Below, in pieces: positions 35,501 through 44,660 of a stretch of 64,000 nt of DNA. Each line of letters starts with the position of its first letter. Within the stretch, counting starts at the first letter, position 1. Made by a program: the position numbers and the translations under genes. The stretch is from Strigamia acuminata. Its lineage: Eukaryota > Arthropoda > Chilopoda > Geophilomorpha > Linotaeniidae. The notes under the pieces were generated by a model. The model saw only the letters and a program-made list of their open reading frames with translations. It was not told the DNA's origin and searched no databases. The stretch lies in contig OX442324.1 in assembly GCA_949358305.1 (NCBI GenBank), positions 7,041,601-7,105,600 on the forward strand. Direction: 5' to 3'.

Positions 35501-38500
35501 GAGTTGCCCATAAGCTTCAGCGATGCTGACCAGACATTTTAACAGGGAATTCCATCGCGTAACGTTCTCCTGCTTGACCGTCTTATCGAGCTGAGCTTGG
35601 ATACCGGCCTGCTTGACGTACGTAACGAGTGCCTTGCACAGATCGATCAGATCGAATAATTCAGGAGCAGAGTCGTAATGCCTATAGAATGGGGAAGATT
35701 TCTTTCCATCGACTTGCTTTGTCGTCTTGGTGAACACGGTCGTCACGATTGTTGCAATGATGTGATCGATGCAGGCAGACCATCGATAATAACTCGATAA
35801 ACCGTCATGTGCGTGCATGTTAGACCCGCGGTCGCTGATGACGGTCACGCTAGCCGGGTCCGTGATCGAGAACTGTTCCAGCACAGACTTCACCTTTTCG
35901 AGTACTAGGGGAGCAAGATGTTTTCCGGGGAATGGACAACATGCCAATGTCCGGTGGTGCAGAAAGAAATTACAATCGATAAAGTGGCTCGTGACGGACA
36001 GGAACGCGGTCTTATTTATGTCATCAGACCACAAATCGGTTGTACTCGCCATTTTTATGCCTGACTCGACATGCTTGCGAATTTCTAACGACAGAATCTC
36101 GCGTCCCTCCAAAGCGACTGACTGTGCTTATAGTAGAAAGCAGCTCGGCGGCGCGCAAGCCGCGCGAGGAATTAACGCCAATATCCAAGATGGCCTGCGT
36201 GAACGACTGGAACCCATTGCCCTTGACCATGTGAAATGGACGGATGTCTTCGGCGCACATGTCGGCCACCGCAGCCAACACGCGTTTCTTCTCGACTTGG
36301 GATGGCAATCGATGCGTCGCGGAAGTTATCAACAACTGGCCGCTGGTGCTGACAATCGTGTTGCACATGTGTTTGGCCAACGTTGACGTTCCGTTCTTGG
36401 AATCGAACAGGTAAACCGCCATGCAATTGTTACAGGTAACGAGCGGCACGTCATTGAACGTGGCTACTTTATGGGTGGCCAGCGTGACGACGTCAGAGAA
36501 ATTTGTCCACACAACGCACTTGCTTGTACTGAAATGTTTCTTTCGTCCATACAGCATCGGATGCGGCTTAAGTAAATCTTTTTGGACTGAGATCTTGAAA
36601 GAATTAAAAACCTTTGGCAACGACGACGAAGATGAGGACTGCATATTGTTGTTATTTTAATCGTAGATTCATAACAAAGTGTAAAAGTGGTCGTGGCGTG
36701 AACAATGCACAATGTAATGTATATACAGATACACACGACACACGTGCAACATGAAGTGAATCATATACTGTAATGTACATGTTTAATTTCCGACGCTAGC
36801 GCCACGGCGTGGCGTTAACGTCATAAAATAAATATGTATGCTGTACGTTGTATGACAAAACGTGTCGTACATATTTACATTTTACACGACAACGCGTACC
36901 CGCGCGTACCCGTGAGACCTACGAGTGCAGGCGGGTACGGGTCCGGGTACCCAATGAAAAACTCTGATGCGTAACACGTGCGATATGCATAGGGGCGACA
37001 TTGTCAATCGCACCTATGCATACGTACATTGTAATCACAACAATATGAATGAGCAGAAGAGCAAGTATTGCTTTTCTCCCCTGTATTTAAAAAATTTGGT
37101 GCTCTTAATCCCTCTAATAGTTGTTGTTTTTGATGCACTAATGTATGGTCTTCTTGTTGATTCACCAGCAGACCCGGATGTGCAATATTTCACTCAGAAT
37201 CTTAATTTTTTGGGCGATCAGTGGGATTCAATGAATTGTTTTTACAGCAATTGGATTGACAATTGTACAATTTTTGTAACACATGACATTTATGTATGTA
37301 TAAAATATCCTCCTGTGCCATTTTTTAAAAATTCTTTTTGGATGAAATTTGTGACTGGCTTTATAATTATGCAACATTGCAAAAAGGCGAAAATTTGCTT
37401 TTCAATTTTGACCAGTAGTTATTTGTGTTCAGAATTGTTTTGAAAGGAGTAAAAGGTGTAAAATTTGACGAATATTCACGTGCAACAAACAGTTTTGTGA
37501 TTGTTTTAATCGTTTTTCTGGGAAGCCAATTTTTGCGGGTGGCTTTATATTTATGAAACACACCTTATACTACTGAAGTTATGTCTGATAAAATTTACAA
37601 ACCAATTTTAAAATATTTATTGAAAATATCAACAATTATTCAAAAAATGGGTGTGCAGAAAGACTGTAAAATTTGTTTTTTCTTTTCCAATAGTAATGAG
37701 GCTACATTCAGAGTCAACAACAGAGTATTGTAAGTTATTCGACCATGGTTTCTAGCATTGTGAAGCATTTGGAAATTGTTACCACAATCATGCCAAACAA
37801 AACGAAGAATAATTTACTGTTTATGAAGTGGTGAAAATATGGAAATTGAAAGCTGAAGGATTTACTACCCATGAAATTGCTAAGCTAATTGATAAATTGG
37901 TATATGGAATAGGGTTCGATCGATATTCGGCAATATATCGGTATTGGTGATAAGAGTGTGCCAATACCGATATTTCAAATGTAGCAAAGCACATGGCTGA
38001 TGTGGAGCAAACTTGGATCACATCGTCAGCGCATTGTGCACACAACGTTAAAAATGCGCAGATTTGCACGGTTCATTGACCGAATTAACCGAATTAACCA
38101 AATTAACATCGAAATTTTACCAATTGAATACAAGCTTACTCCCACAGACTATAGGGCTATTGTCTTTTAGTAGGACCCTTTCTGGTGAAGTGTAGGCTAT
38201 CAACACTGAACTACTCTGGAAAGAGTACTTTCACTTCTTGCAATAGGAAGGGGAACTGGAAAAGCATGGCTAGTACTAGCATGAGAAGATTTTTATAGTA
38301 GTTATACAACACCACCCAAATTTAAGTTGCAGTCCTACTACCAAGAAGTGAAGTATGAATTCCCAATGCTTTTCTTACAGGAAAAGTCCAGTTTTGCATT
38401 GTCAATTTTTTCTTTACTTTATTCTACACTGAACGAAAATTGTATACGGAATTTTGAAAATTTAACTATCTTTTACTACATTGTAATCAGTTTTATTTGT

Positions 38501-41500
38501 AATTAGTTTTAGTTGGTGTTATTACAATTGTATGTAGCCTAGCGTTTTAAAGGCTTTTATTTCACTTGACATTAATGTTTGGATGTGTGTGTGTGTATTT
38601 CAACTGCCAGTATTCGTAATTGATCCAAAAATGTCGGTATTTTGGGAAAAAAAGAATAAAAACATTAATTATAAGATTCAAAAGTAGACTTTTCTTGTGC
38701 ATTTTTTGGCCTACTTTCCTATGAATATGATAAAATTGAAATAAAAAATACTTAAAAGGGAGAAAATGCTGATTTACAGCAAAATGTAAGCAAACCGGAG
38801 CACCACCTGGTAGAACCCATGTACAATAATGGAGGACAAAATGTTCTCTTGATATCTTTTTGATTGTTTCAATTTGAAAAAGGGTTTCATAAATTCTAAA
38901 ACCAGGCTAAACCTGATTAAAATAAAAATTCCTTTCTACTCACATATTTTGATTTTTTAAATATTCTACAGAAAACGTTCTTTTTCGAAACAATTGTGGT
39001 AGTAGCGCACTCTGGCGATGATTTGAAGCAGCAATATAAAAGCCTTTAAATTTACTTGTTTCGTTGATTACGTAAAAAGAACAGCGAAAAACTAAATACA
39101 TAAAAACTACGTTTTTGGATACAGACTTATATTTCAAAATTGATAAATTGCCTCCAGAGTGTGCAAAAATAAACTTTTTTCCCTAAAAATGTAAAAATAA
39201 AATGTGTGTGCAGATAAACCGCTTCATAATGAAAAATGAAAAATGAAGCGGACTTAGGGTTGACCCTGGCTATCTGGCATATATTTTAATTTAAGTATTT
39301 AAGTGTTGGTGCTACTGTTGAAACAAACACAAACAAGTTAAATAAAAGCCTGTAAAAATACAACTCAAAATATAAAAATTCTACGAGCTATGTTAAAAAT
39401 TCCCAAAATTCCACCAACATTCTCAAGCTTAACAAGAACATTTACATGAAATTACAAAAAATTTCTCAATTTTTTAACAAAATTTATGTAAATTGCACAA
39501 ATTTTTAACAAAATTTATGTAAATTGCACAAATTTTTAACAAAATTTATGTAAATTGCACAAATTTTTAACAAAATTGAAAAAAATTTCACAACTTTTTA
39601 ACAAAAATAATGAAAATTTTACAATTTTTTAACAAAACTAATGAAAATTTCACATTTTTTAACAAAATTGATCAAAATGTCACAATATTTTAACAAAAAT
39701 AATGAAAATTTCACATTTTTTTAACAAAATTGATCAAAATGTCACAATTTTTTAACAAAATTAATCCAATTTCACAATCTTTTCAAAATTTCTCGAAATT
39801 TCACAATCCTTTCAAAATTCCTCAAAATTTCACAATCTTTTCGAAATTCCTCAAAATTTCACAATCTTTTCAAAATTCTTCGAAATTTTATGAAATGTCA
39901 TAACAATATGACGCATGATATTGTCATGTTGCACTGATGCATACGGCAATCTCGCACAGGCACTACTTCACACCTGTGCAAGAGCATTAGGCTCGGTTCC
40001 CAGTGACTGAATAACTCAGCAGAAAACCTTCAGAGCTGAAAAGTAATCTTTTCTGCTGCTGGTTCCCTTCTAGTAGAAAAGTTGGCAGAAAATTCCATTC
40101 GGAAGCATGTGCTTTAAAATTTGTAAATCTGTCAAATGTGTAAGTTTGGCCATATGTGGTTGGCTTGAATGTAGCCAAAAAGTGCTTAGTTTCCCGACAA
40201 AACTAAGCACTAGCATTTGGCCGAACACTGGCTAATTTCAATCGATTAATGTGGCCAATAAGTGCTTAAGATTTTCGATCAAAACTAAGCACCGGTAATA
40301 AGCCGAACACTGGCCACATTTGATGATTTCCAATGTCAAGTTTAGATCGGGGGACAGGTAACCGTTTTGCACAAAATTACAAGTGACCACAGGTTAAGAT
40401 GACATCACTTGGCAGAAGGTATTCTGATTGGTTTGTGGTACCGTATTGTAGACACCATAAGACACATTTTTACTTGGAAAAATATACCAAAATTTGTGGT
40501 GCATCTTATGGTCCAACGGGCCTCTATAATATGCGTGACAGTCATACGCGCCACGTCGCGCATATGAATAAGCTTAGTATGACCATGCGCGACATCGCGC
40601 AGAGACATAAAGATAAGATGCATTTGCGCGACATACTCAAACGTAGTTTATTCACATGCGAGACGTGAAAATCAAACTTAAATTTCGAAAAGAAATTATT
40701 CTTTCGGGGGTTGTTCCCCATCTCTTATTCATACACCAAACCAAACAGAACAAAAGAAAAACAAGAAAAAATTTGAAAAATAAACATTTTCCAGGCGACC
40801 CAACCAAACCACTCGATTAAATAAAGACAGACAGACTCGCACTACACCGACATGCCGCTTAATGCGAGATAATACGGTAATAGCTGTTTGGAGCAATAGA
40901 GGCGTCCCGAAATGGAAGCTAATGTGTTTACGTTACACCCTGTAGTTCACACACACTTAACAATTTCAACAGCACGGTATTTATTTAAATGTTTTCGTCT
41001 TCAAATACCTTATCGAAATCAGGTAAAGCTTCGAGATGGCAGCCAAGTGACATCAATTTTTAAACATGTCTATAAAAACTCTTTCAAATTTAACCCTTAC
41101 AATAAATTTGTGACAAACAATTTCAACTTTTTTGTGGTTTGAAGCAACTGAAGTTCCCCCGAATTGTTACGTTTTTTTTTTTTCAATAATTTTTTGCAAA
41201 TCATTTGCAACATTTGAATTATTTTTGGAAAACCGAAATAATTGATTGAAAGGAAATGAGTGCTTTAGACAAATTTGATATTGCTCTACACATTTGTAAT
41301 TGGAAGATTTGGTTGTATCTGTAATAATCCAAAGTTAGCATACGAATAAGCTTCATAACCACATAAATCCTTGGAAGTCAAATAAGAGATGAGTATTAAG
41401 TGACTTTACTAAATTTGAAATATCTTGATACATTAGCATTGCATTGCACAAGAACAACACATTATCCATGCTCTATCGTTCTGTTCAGTTAGTTACTTAC

Positions 41501-43770
41501 CCACAGCTCTAAACAAACAAGCTCCATCTTCACCCATTTTTTTAATCATGAATCCTTTTTTCCTCATTTTTTTCTCAAATGTTTTCTCTCTCTACAATTA
41601 TAGAGTTGCATAAGTAGTTGTTTGACATACATACAAATGAATTTCACAAGACTCACTTCAACCCATTCCTCTTCTGTAAGCCACAAATTCGGTGGCGTCA
41701 TATATTCATCACCACTATTATAACCAGAATAATCCTCACTTTGTTGACCTCCATCTCCAGATTGAACGGCAGGGTTATTAATGGATTTGCAGTTATTACC
41801 CGAGGTACTTGGTAAATTTAGACAAGCAGAAGATGAACAGCTAACAACATTAGTTCCACGGTGTTTATTCCTCAGGCTTCTGTGGGGACTAGCTCGGTGT
41901 CGTCGTTTACTATGGCTTGGTCCAGTTTCAATGGAATCAAATTCGTCAAAACCCGATGAACCAGAGGGTCGTTTTTCTTCTCGAGAACATGGAGGTGGCC
42001 AACCCTTTGGGGGTGTTGTTCGGCCTATTCAAATTGAGAAAAATTAACGAATTAACAAAATTAATTACTTGAAAAATTACAAAAAAAAAAAAAAAAAAAA
42101 ATTAAAATAAAATAAAGACACATCAACATACAAGTTATTCCAATGCGACCAGTTTACCTTTTGCCTCAATACAGTCTACGACTAAATAAAAAAGCAGCCC
42201 ATTCTATTCTTCACTAGTTTGCATTGAAATTTACTTTCTCAGTTGCCCCAAACGATTCACAATTCGTTTCTATCACAACTTTTTTTTCACTACAGACGAG
42301 TGATACACAATGGTATATATAGACTTATCATTTTGTCGTGGACTGCAAATGTATTAAGAACAAAATCTGGAACAAAAAGCGACAACAAAATTCGCATCTG
42401 CATTGCACATGACAACTTGACAACTTTTAGAAATGAAATCGTGAGAGAAAATGTATGAAAATGTATGATTTCATTACCTAAGGCTCCTTATTCTACTCAT
42501 ACTTTTCTTTTTCTTTTTCTACTTTTTTTAATTCTTAGGTTTACTTTCCAAAATCGCATTAACACCTCTGAAAATTAAATGAAATTAGCGCTATGTTCCT
42601 AATCCTATTTATTCCTAATCAGTAATCACCCTTAAAACAAAAAAGAAAAAGAAAAAAAATTGCTTTTGAACACACTCGAATCAGAGAAACTGTGTAGACT
42701 GTATACAAAAACGAACTTCAGAATCCCATTGGCTGTTCCAAATGCACGGTGGACAAGTTGATCAAAAAAACAATTCATCATTCTTTTTCCAACTAATGGT
42801 TACACTTCAATTCTAGTTTCGATCACTTTATTTATTTCTGGACATTTTCTGCGAATTTGATGTTAATACTTCAGCATTTGAAACTATTAACATGTGGGAT
42901 TTAAAGTGCTTTTGAAACGCAGCTCGTCTCGATCGAACTCGAAAAATGGCATAAAATGGCATAAAATGGCATAAAATGGCATAAAATGGCATAAAATGGC
43001 ATAAAATGACATAAAATGACATAAAATGACATGGCATGGCATGGGTACCAAACCAAAAGTGGCTGGTGAACTTAATAACAATCTTGAAATCAAATTTCTT
43101 TGCTTCCAAATTGCACAAGTACGAATTTTCTGAATTTCAGAATTTGAATTCAGAATTTTTTCAGTCACATTTGCGTATGACAAAAAGAAAAAGAAAAAAC
43201 AAAAACAAAACAAAACAAAAAAATATGAAAAAGATTGATTCAGCCGCGTGGTCATTTATTTTCCTTTCCTTTCCTTTCCTTTCCTTTCCTTTCCTTTCTA
43301 GTCTCATCTCATGCCGGAAAAGTGTTGGGAGTTAGTTCAACTTGCAGGCGTATTCCGTGAGAGAGAGGGAGCACATCTTTTCAAAAACGTCCAAGTGTAC
43401 ACGTTGCATTTCTTATCTTGAATATTTCTTTCTTTACGTATACCGTACTAGTCGAACTATGATACACCGTTTTCATTGTATAGAATAAAATTTGAAAATG
43501 ACGAAAATGAAATGTGTGCACTCAAATGATAATAATAATAATAATAATAATAATAATTATGGGATGTGTTTTATTCCAAGTGGTCTCGGAACGAGACGAA
43601 CGAGTGAAGAAATGCTCACCAGGAAAAAGAATTGCTCTGTTATTGTCAGTATTTTGAACATGTCCTCCAGTTGATTCAGATAAGTTGCCTTCGCCTGCAT
43701 CGCTGCTTGAATTCGCATTTTGCCCGTTATTTTTCGTCTGACCAGTCTTTTTCTTCGGTAAAATTGTCAT
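20147..43770 (-). CDS. OTUD5: OTUD5 (DUBA) deubiquitinase gene, seven exons, C-term missing
   Basis: This is an OTU-family cysteine protease that removes ubiquitin chains from substrates in cytosol and nucleus. Exons 43770-43620, 42024-41657, 41591-41501, 31788-31724, 31663-31507, 31449-31301 and 20344-20147 join in frame to 393 codons, with compatible phases at every GT/AG junction. The start MTILPKKK equals that of vertebrate OTUD5. Further matches are [16 protein letters not shown] (equivalent of the activating phosphoserine region, Ser177 in human), [10 protein letters not shown] (catalytic Asp and Cys), THYNS (catalytic His) and [11 protein letters not shown]. The C-terminal ubiquitin-interacting motif is not found, probably lying beyond the left edge. 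Two introns of 9.7 and 11 kb are transposon-filled. Family assignment is very secure; exon borders come from splice-site reading only. Confidence 0.95.
20452..20515. repeat. (TTA)n microsatellite
   Basis: About 21 perfect TTA triplets lie in the intron about 110 bp upstream (in gene sense) of OTUD5 exon 7. Polyleucine and polyasparagine frames across it are artefacts. Confidence 0.98.
20560..21650. other. Intronic sequence, nothing recognised
   Basis: AT-rich intron 6 of OTUD5. No exon-like frame, hairpin or bounded element was identified. A small frame at 20876-21079 on the minus strand has no recognisable motif. Confidence 0.5.
21655..22725. repeat. Eroded foldback family, split by repeat R1
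   Basis: ACAGGGTATCCCAAGAAACA at 21657 is mirrored by TGTTTCATGAGACACCCTCT near 22711. Blocks at 21740-21805 (AAGATAGACATTATTTTCC, TCGTAGAGCAC) reappear inverted at 22525-22590. R1 copy 2 lies between the arms. Coding potential is absent. Confidence 0.6.
22083..22497. repeat. Dispersed repeat R1, copy 2
   Basis: Inverted relative to copy 1 at 7643-8965. Shared blocks include GCGGTTTGTAACGCGCG, TCGGGAGACCGATTGT and TTAGCCCTAATCTCATTTGC. Its left end is a near-perfect hairpin (22084-22162) of TAATTGTCGGGAT...TTAGGTCAGCAC. The inner pair GAGAATTTACC/GGTAAATTCTC is at 22187-22197 and 22481-22491. It is a short version lacking the CCATGG palindromes of copy 1. Confidence 0.75.
22680..23465. repeat. 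Foldback element with ~210-bp arms
   Basis: The left arm 22680-22880 (CATGAGACACCCTCTACATG, ACACTCCTTGCCACAAAATT, GTCAAGAACAAGAGTCAATA) is repeated in inverse at about 23255-23465 with few differences. The 375-bp centre is AT-rich and non-coding. The arms could fold into a long hairpin RNA if transcribed within the OTUD5 intron. Confidence 0.85.
23746..25387. mobile_element. Palindromic Tc1-like element (two 5' halves, inverted)
   Basis: Identical outer ends CAACCCATGGCCAAAAGTAT face each other, each bordered by TA (23744-23745 and 25388-25389). The two arms (about 690-750 bp each) are near-identical and meet around 24500-24660. Each arm carries the 5' half of a Tc1-type transposase gene: plus strand from 24125 ([20 protein letters not shown], helix-turn-helix) and minus strand from about 25011. 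The minus-oriented copy runs further, to a decayed [10 protein letters not shown] catalytic block near 24560. No complete transposase remains. Confidence 0.9.
25600..26200. repeat. Foldback element with internal 44-bp duplication
   Basis: The block GAACCAGGAGATCACATTTC followed by a CACTAATCAAAAATTCC stretch on the left is mirrored at 26085-26150. The outer phrases ACCCTGTATTGG (25603) and ACACCCTGTATAG (26186) are also mirrored. A unit of about 44 bp is tandemly duplicated at about 25663-25750. No coding capacity. Confidence 0.75.
26201..27532. other. Intronic sequence, nothing recognised
   Basis: AT-rich part of OTUD5 intron 6. A weak inverted similarity (AGGTCAAGTGCACCT...TAATAAAAAACC at 26477-26525 against 26805-26870) suggests an old MITE of about 400 bp. 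No other structure is supported. Confidence 0.5.
27535..28124. mobile_element. TIR element with CACGTG tandem array
   Basis: Perfect terminal repeats GGTGCGTTCAATCTG (27535) and the inverse at 28110-28124, next to TA on both sides. Subterminal AAGTCACTTAA/AAGTGACTT motifs occur in many copies in both orientations. At 27795-28018 about ten units of 22-25 bp, each with ACGGTAAATTCACGTGTGCC or its inverse, form a tandem array containing CACGTG. No transposase is encoded. Confidence 0.85.
28404..29253. mobile_element. 850-bp TIR element with GTCGAC arrays and 9-bp TSD
   Basis: The ends read CGGGTCAGATCGTTTAGTCG on the left and, inverted, CCGGGTTGTTTAGTCGAC near the right. They are flanked by identical 9-bp direct repeats CATCAAAAT (28395-28403 and 29254-29262). 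Both subterminal regions are arrays of GTTTAGTCGAC or GTCTTGTCGAC units. The right array is an almost perfect palindrome (29095-29240). A separate inverted-repeat insert occupies 28615-28873. No coding capacity. Long target duplications suggest a Mutator-like origin, by inference. Confidence 0.85.
28615..28873. mobile_element. Palindromic MITE nested in the GTCGAC element
   Basis: GTTACAGTTTGTGGAGTTAC is mirrored by GTAACTCCACAAACTGTAAC. The inner arms carry GACACTCAAGAGTGTTGGAA and its mirror, and the centre is an inverted run of TTAACCTAACC / GGTTAGGTTAA. The element can fold on itself nearly completely. Confidence 0.8.
29254..30092. other. Intronic sequence, nothing recognised
   Basis: AT-rich OTUD5 intron. 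Weakly mirrored words (AACCACTTTTCTAC near 28190 and GTAGAAATTAGACTTTC near 29685) suggest that the GTCGAC element landed inside an older MITE spanning roughly 28165-29745. I could not fix its ends. Confidence 0.45.
30093..30513. repeat. 21-bp minisatellite
   Basis: About 20 copies of a 21-bp unit containing TTTACCAAAATTTTCTCAAA, almost without variation (one unit has TTTACTC). As 21 is a multiple of three and the unit lacks stops in some frames, long open frames (NFTKIFS and VKFEKIL repeats) arise on both strands. These are not genes. It lies in OTUD5 intron 6. Confidence 0.97.
30514..31300. other. Intronic sequence with ATTTTCTCATGATTTTGATG repeats
   Basis: At 30715-30895 five or six degenerate units of TCTCATGATTTTGATGTTTT are tandemly arranged. 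Inverse fragments occur at 30950-31020 (ATGAGAAAATACATTAAA). No gene. The stretch ends at the donor of OTUD5 exon 6. Confidence 0.6.
31301..31449 (-). CDS. OTUD5: OTUD5 exon 6 (catalytic His)
   Basis: 149 nt, acceptor TTTAACAG, donor GGT|GTAAGT. It encodes [20 protein letters not shown], then [20 protein letters not shown] and [10 protein letters not shown]. The His in THYNS aligns with the catalytic His of OTU proteases. The split codon G|AT joins exon 5. Confidence 0.95.
31507..31663 (-). CDS. OTUD5: OTUD5 exon 5
   Basis: 157 nt, acceptor ATTTTTCAG, donor ACTG|GTACCT. It encodes [20 protein letters not shown] and [20 protein letters not shown], part of the OTU fold, closely matching vertebrate OTUD5 (the HGNHIEMQAMAEMYNRP block). 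Too short for a plain ORF scan; found by reading the homology. Confidence 0.95.
31724..31788 (-). CDS. OTUD5: OTUD5 exon 4
   Basis: 65 nt, acceptor CCAAATTAG, donor ATG|GTAGTG. It encodes [20 protein letters not shown] plus a final M. The first two bases complete the Ala codon begun in exon 3, restoring the conserved FRAVADQVYG string. Confidence 0.95.
31930..32069. mobile_element. 140-bp hairpin MITE
   Basis: Near-perfect palindrome: GCATTCAAAAACTCTAAAAC with its mirror at 32050-32069, and inner TGACGTCA-containing arms (GACGTCAATCCCATG / CAATGGGAATGACGTC) around a TTATT loop. ACGTTTTGCATACG-type words relate it to smaller hairpins at 9150 and 14740. Confidence 0.85.
32075..32302. mobile_element. 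Mariner-type MITE with ~50-bp TIRs
   Basis: CTCTTTCCGCACTCAAGAAG and AGCCCTGGAATCTTGGCTCC on the left are mirrored by GGAGCCCAGCTTCCAGGGCT and CTTCTTGAGTGCGGAAGGAG on the right. TATA flanks both ends, so the exact TA duplication could shift by two bases. It abuts the hairpin MITE on its left. Confidence 0.85.
32303..33302. other. Intronic sequence, nothing recognised
   Basis: OTUD5 intron 3. Words near 32395-32510 (AATACTGCTTAGGCAACAAC, AAGATACGGGACGCAAACCA) resemble 21795-21860, so part is another eroded copy of that dispersed family. The small plus-strand frame at 32988-33188 has no recognisable motif. Confidence 0.5.
33305..34269. mobile_element. Mariner-type MITE, family M2 copy 2
   Basis: The internal block 34040-34195 matches 11900-12050 at most bases. 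The ends CTCTGGCTCACTATAACTTG and, inverted, CTCTGGTTAAACTCAAAAAG are TA-flanked (33303-33304 and 34270-34271) but more diverged than in copy 1. It is expanded by a nested hAT MITE (33431-33729) and further unshared sequence at about 33738-33960. Confidence 0.75.
33431..33729. mobile_element. hAT MITE, copy 2
   Basis: The ends are CAGGGTTTCCCAAACGGTGA and the inverse of TTTGGGAATCCCTG, with a perfect 8-bp duplication ATCTAGTG (33423-33430 and 33730-33737). It shares GGGGCGCGAGCTGATT and AGATCGCCTTGCTTAAAAA with copy 1 at 17691-18141 but has a shorter centre. Confidence 0.95.
34415..36966 (-). mobile_element. hAT DNA transposon, near-complete
   Basis: The terminal repeats CAGTGTTTTTCATTGG and, inverted, CAGAGTTTTTCATTGG differ at one base. 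A perfect 8-bp target duplication ATGCGTAA lies at 34407-34414 and 36967-36974. Subterminal arrays of TACCCG, likely transposase binding sites, lie at both ends (34440-34535 and 36895-36955). One transposase gene on the minus strand fills the interior. Both the duplication and the gene are well preserved, so insertion into OTUD5 intron 3 appears recent. Confidence 0.96.
34574..36644 (-). pseudogene. hAT transposase (BED + DDE + dimerisation), one frameshift
   Basis: The start is ATG at 36644. The first frame (to about 36110) holds a BED-like zinc finger (CNNC...HMC, residues about 73-95). The second frame, open from 36127 to the stop at 34574, holds TTDLWSDD and HFID (RNase H-like core, first catalytic Asp), ISDRGSN (second Asp), an acidic run [11 protein letters not shown], and the C-terminal hAT dimerisation domain ([37 protein letters not shown]). 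The frames differ by one base and meet near 36060-36127, so a single indel (or sequencing error) separates this from an intact protein of about 690 aa, the usual hAT length. Confidence 0.93.
36975..41500. other. OTUD5 intron 3, repeats but no gene
   Basis: An open frame on the plus strand at 36967-37443 contains hydrophobic stretches but I recognise no family, and its start overlaps the hAT target duplication. Near 37826-37905 the plus strand gives [20 protein letters not shown], a Tc1-type helix-turn-helix fragment. A (GT)n tract lies near 38586. At 39440-39890 degenerate units of TTTTAACAAAATTTATG / AAATTTCACAATCTTTTC form a low-complexity array. At 40170-40320 a unit of about 75 bp with GTGCTTA...CTAAGCAC and GCCGAACACTGGC is duplicated. 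At 40530-40640 CGCGACATCGCGC-type words cluster. Confidence 0.55.
41501..41591 (-). CDS. OTUD5: OTUD5 exon 3 (catalytic Asp/Cys)
   Basis: 91 nt, acceptor ATAATTGTAG, donor GTGG|GTAAGT. It encodes [20 protein letters not shown] and [10 protein letters not shown]. The Asp and Cys of DGAC are the OTU catalytic residues. Vertebrate OTUD5 has [23 protein letters not shown]-type sequence at this point. Confidence 0.95.
41657..42024 (-). CDS. OTUD5: OTUD5 exon 2
   Basis: 368 nt (2 + 122 codons), acceptor TTTGAATAG, donor GAA|GTGAGT. It encodes a low-complexity Ser/Pro-rich region with [16 protein letters not shown], as in vertebrate GPGHSKRRR, then [20 protein letters not shown]. The Ser in YNSGDE keeps the S-x-D-E context of a CK2-type site; in human OTUD5 the equivalent phosphoserine is needed for activity. 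Confidence 0.92.
42025..43619. other. OTUD5 intron 1 with simple repeats
   Basis: It holds a poly-A run (about 42081-42101), nine or so decamers of CATAAAATGG degrading to CATAAAATGA at 42943-43031, a (TTTCC)n tract at 43259-43298 and an (ATA)n tract at about 43528-43556. The first three OTUD5 exons (in gene order) flank this and the next intron. No other gene is visible. Confidence 0.7.
43620..43770 (-). CDS. OTUD5: OTUD5 exon 1 (start codon)
   Basis: 151 nt from ATG at 43770 to the donor CCTG|GTGAGC. It encodes [20 protein letters not shown] onwards, a hydrophilic Ser/Asn/Gly-rich N terminus. The MTILPKKK opening is the same as in vertebrate OTUD5, fixing the start. The single trailing base joins exon 2 to make a Gly codon. 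Confidence 0.94.
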
Positions 43771-43884
43771 TGCACGCCTGAATCACACTCAATTGATCGG
43801 CTTTGCTTCGATATTCGACACTTCGCTATTTTCTTAAACGATGTAAGGAACACTTCTCTTTCTTTGCCTTCTCTCCTTTTCAAG

Positions 43885-43950
43885 AAAATGGCTGATTCGT
43901 GACGTCACAACTCACGTGTCAAAACAAAATGACACAACAAAATGGCTTGA
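43885..43950. promoter_or_regulatory. Putative OTUD5 core promoter: CRE, E-box, YY1-like
   Basis: About 115-180 bp upstream of the OTUD5 ATG: a perfect palindromic CRE TGACGTCA (43900-43907), a CACGTG E-box (43913-43918) and two AAAATGGC motifs (about 43886 and 43940) resembling YY1 sites that often mark housekeeping transcription starts. Motif presence is seen; promoter function is inferred from position. Confidence 0.5.
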
Positions 43951-44660
43951 TCGCTAGAGTCTTCTAGTGGTGATTACACAAGGTAGTACAAATATTGCAT
44001 GACCTACTGGACGAAATCTGTTTTTCGAATACGATTATTACTGTCGGTAAATGTTTCGCACACCTACGGCTCCTCTCAGGCGATGAGAGGTTGCTCAATG
44101 CTCACACAAAGAAATTGTGCATTCTGGCCACGAGCACAGATAACTCAACCCAACCCGTTTCTTTTCTTTTCTCAACACCTGGCTTTCCGCCATTTTTTAA
44201 TGGCGCAATTATTTGATTTGTCCGAGCTTTATTTCGGGATTGGCTACTTCGTCACAGAATAATGTCAGTGGATACGAAATGAAGTGAAATGGCAACATTG
44301 AAATGCAATGCAATGCTCGAAACGATTATCCGTTTTCCTTTATTCAGTGTTTGATCACGTATTAGGAAAAGGAGGAATTTTCTTCGTTTTAGAAAATTTT
44401 TTTTTTCAGGAAAAGGAAATTAGGAAAATAGAAAACCGAGCATTTTTTCCTTTTTTCCTTTTCCTATCGGTTTTCATCAGGAAAACGAAAATAGGAAAAC
44501 GGCCCTTTTTCCTTGCTTCGTTTTTCTTTTGTTTTCCAACCAGTCGGAGAATATTGTACATTTTTTTCTAGAAAGTGCCGTGTACTTCGACTTTGCTTAG
44601 GCAGAACTGGATTTTATAGAAGAGGAAATGCGATTTGGTTCCGAATGACACACGGCATAT
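43951..44660. other. Intergenic; GGAAAA-rich inverted blocks
   Basis: 44330-44540 is dominated by AGGAAAA and TTTTCCT words in both orientations, able to pair with each other. No exon of the downstream PIKK-like gene could be recognised here, although one would be expected if that gene were complete. Confidence 0.5.

Noticed and set aside
35817-36386. 189-codon plus-strand frame as a gene
   Set aside because: Antisense shadow of the hAT transposase.
36967-37443. 158-codon plus-strand frame as a membrane-protein gene
   Set aside because: Its first bases are the hAT target duplication, no splice signals or family motif were found, and composition is AT-driven; kept only as a note.
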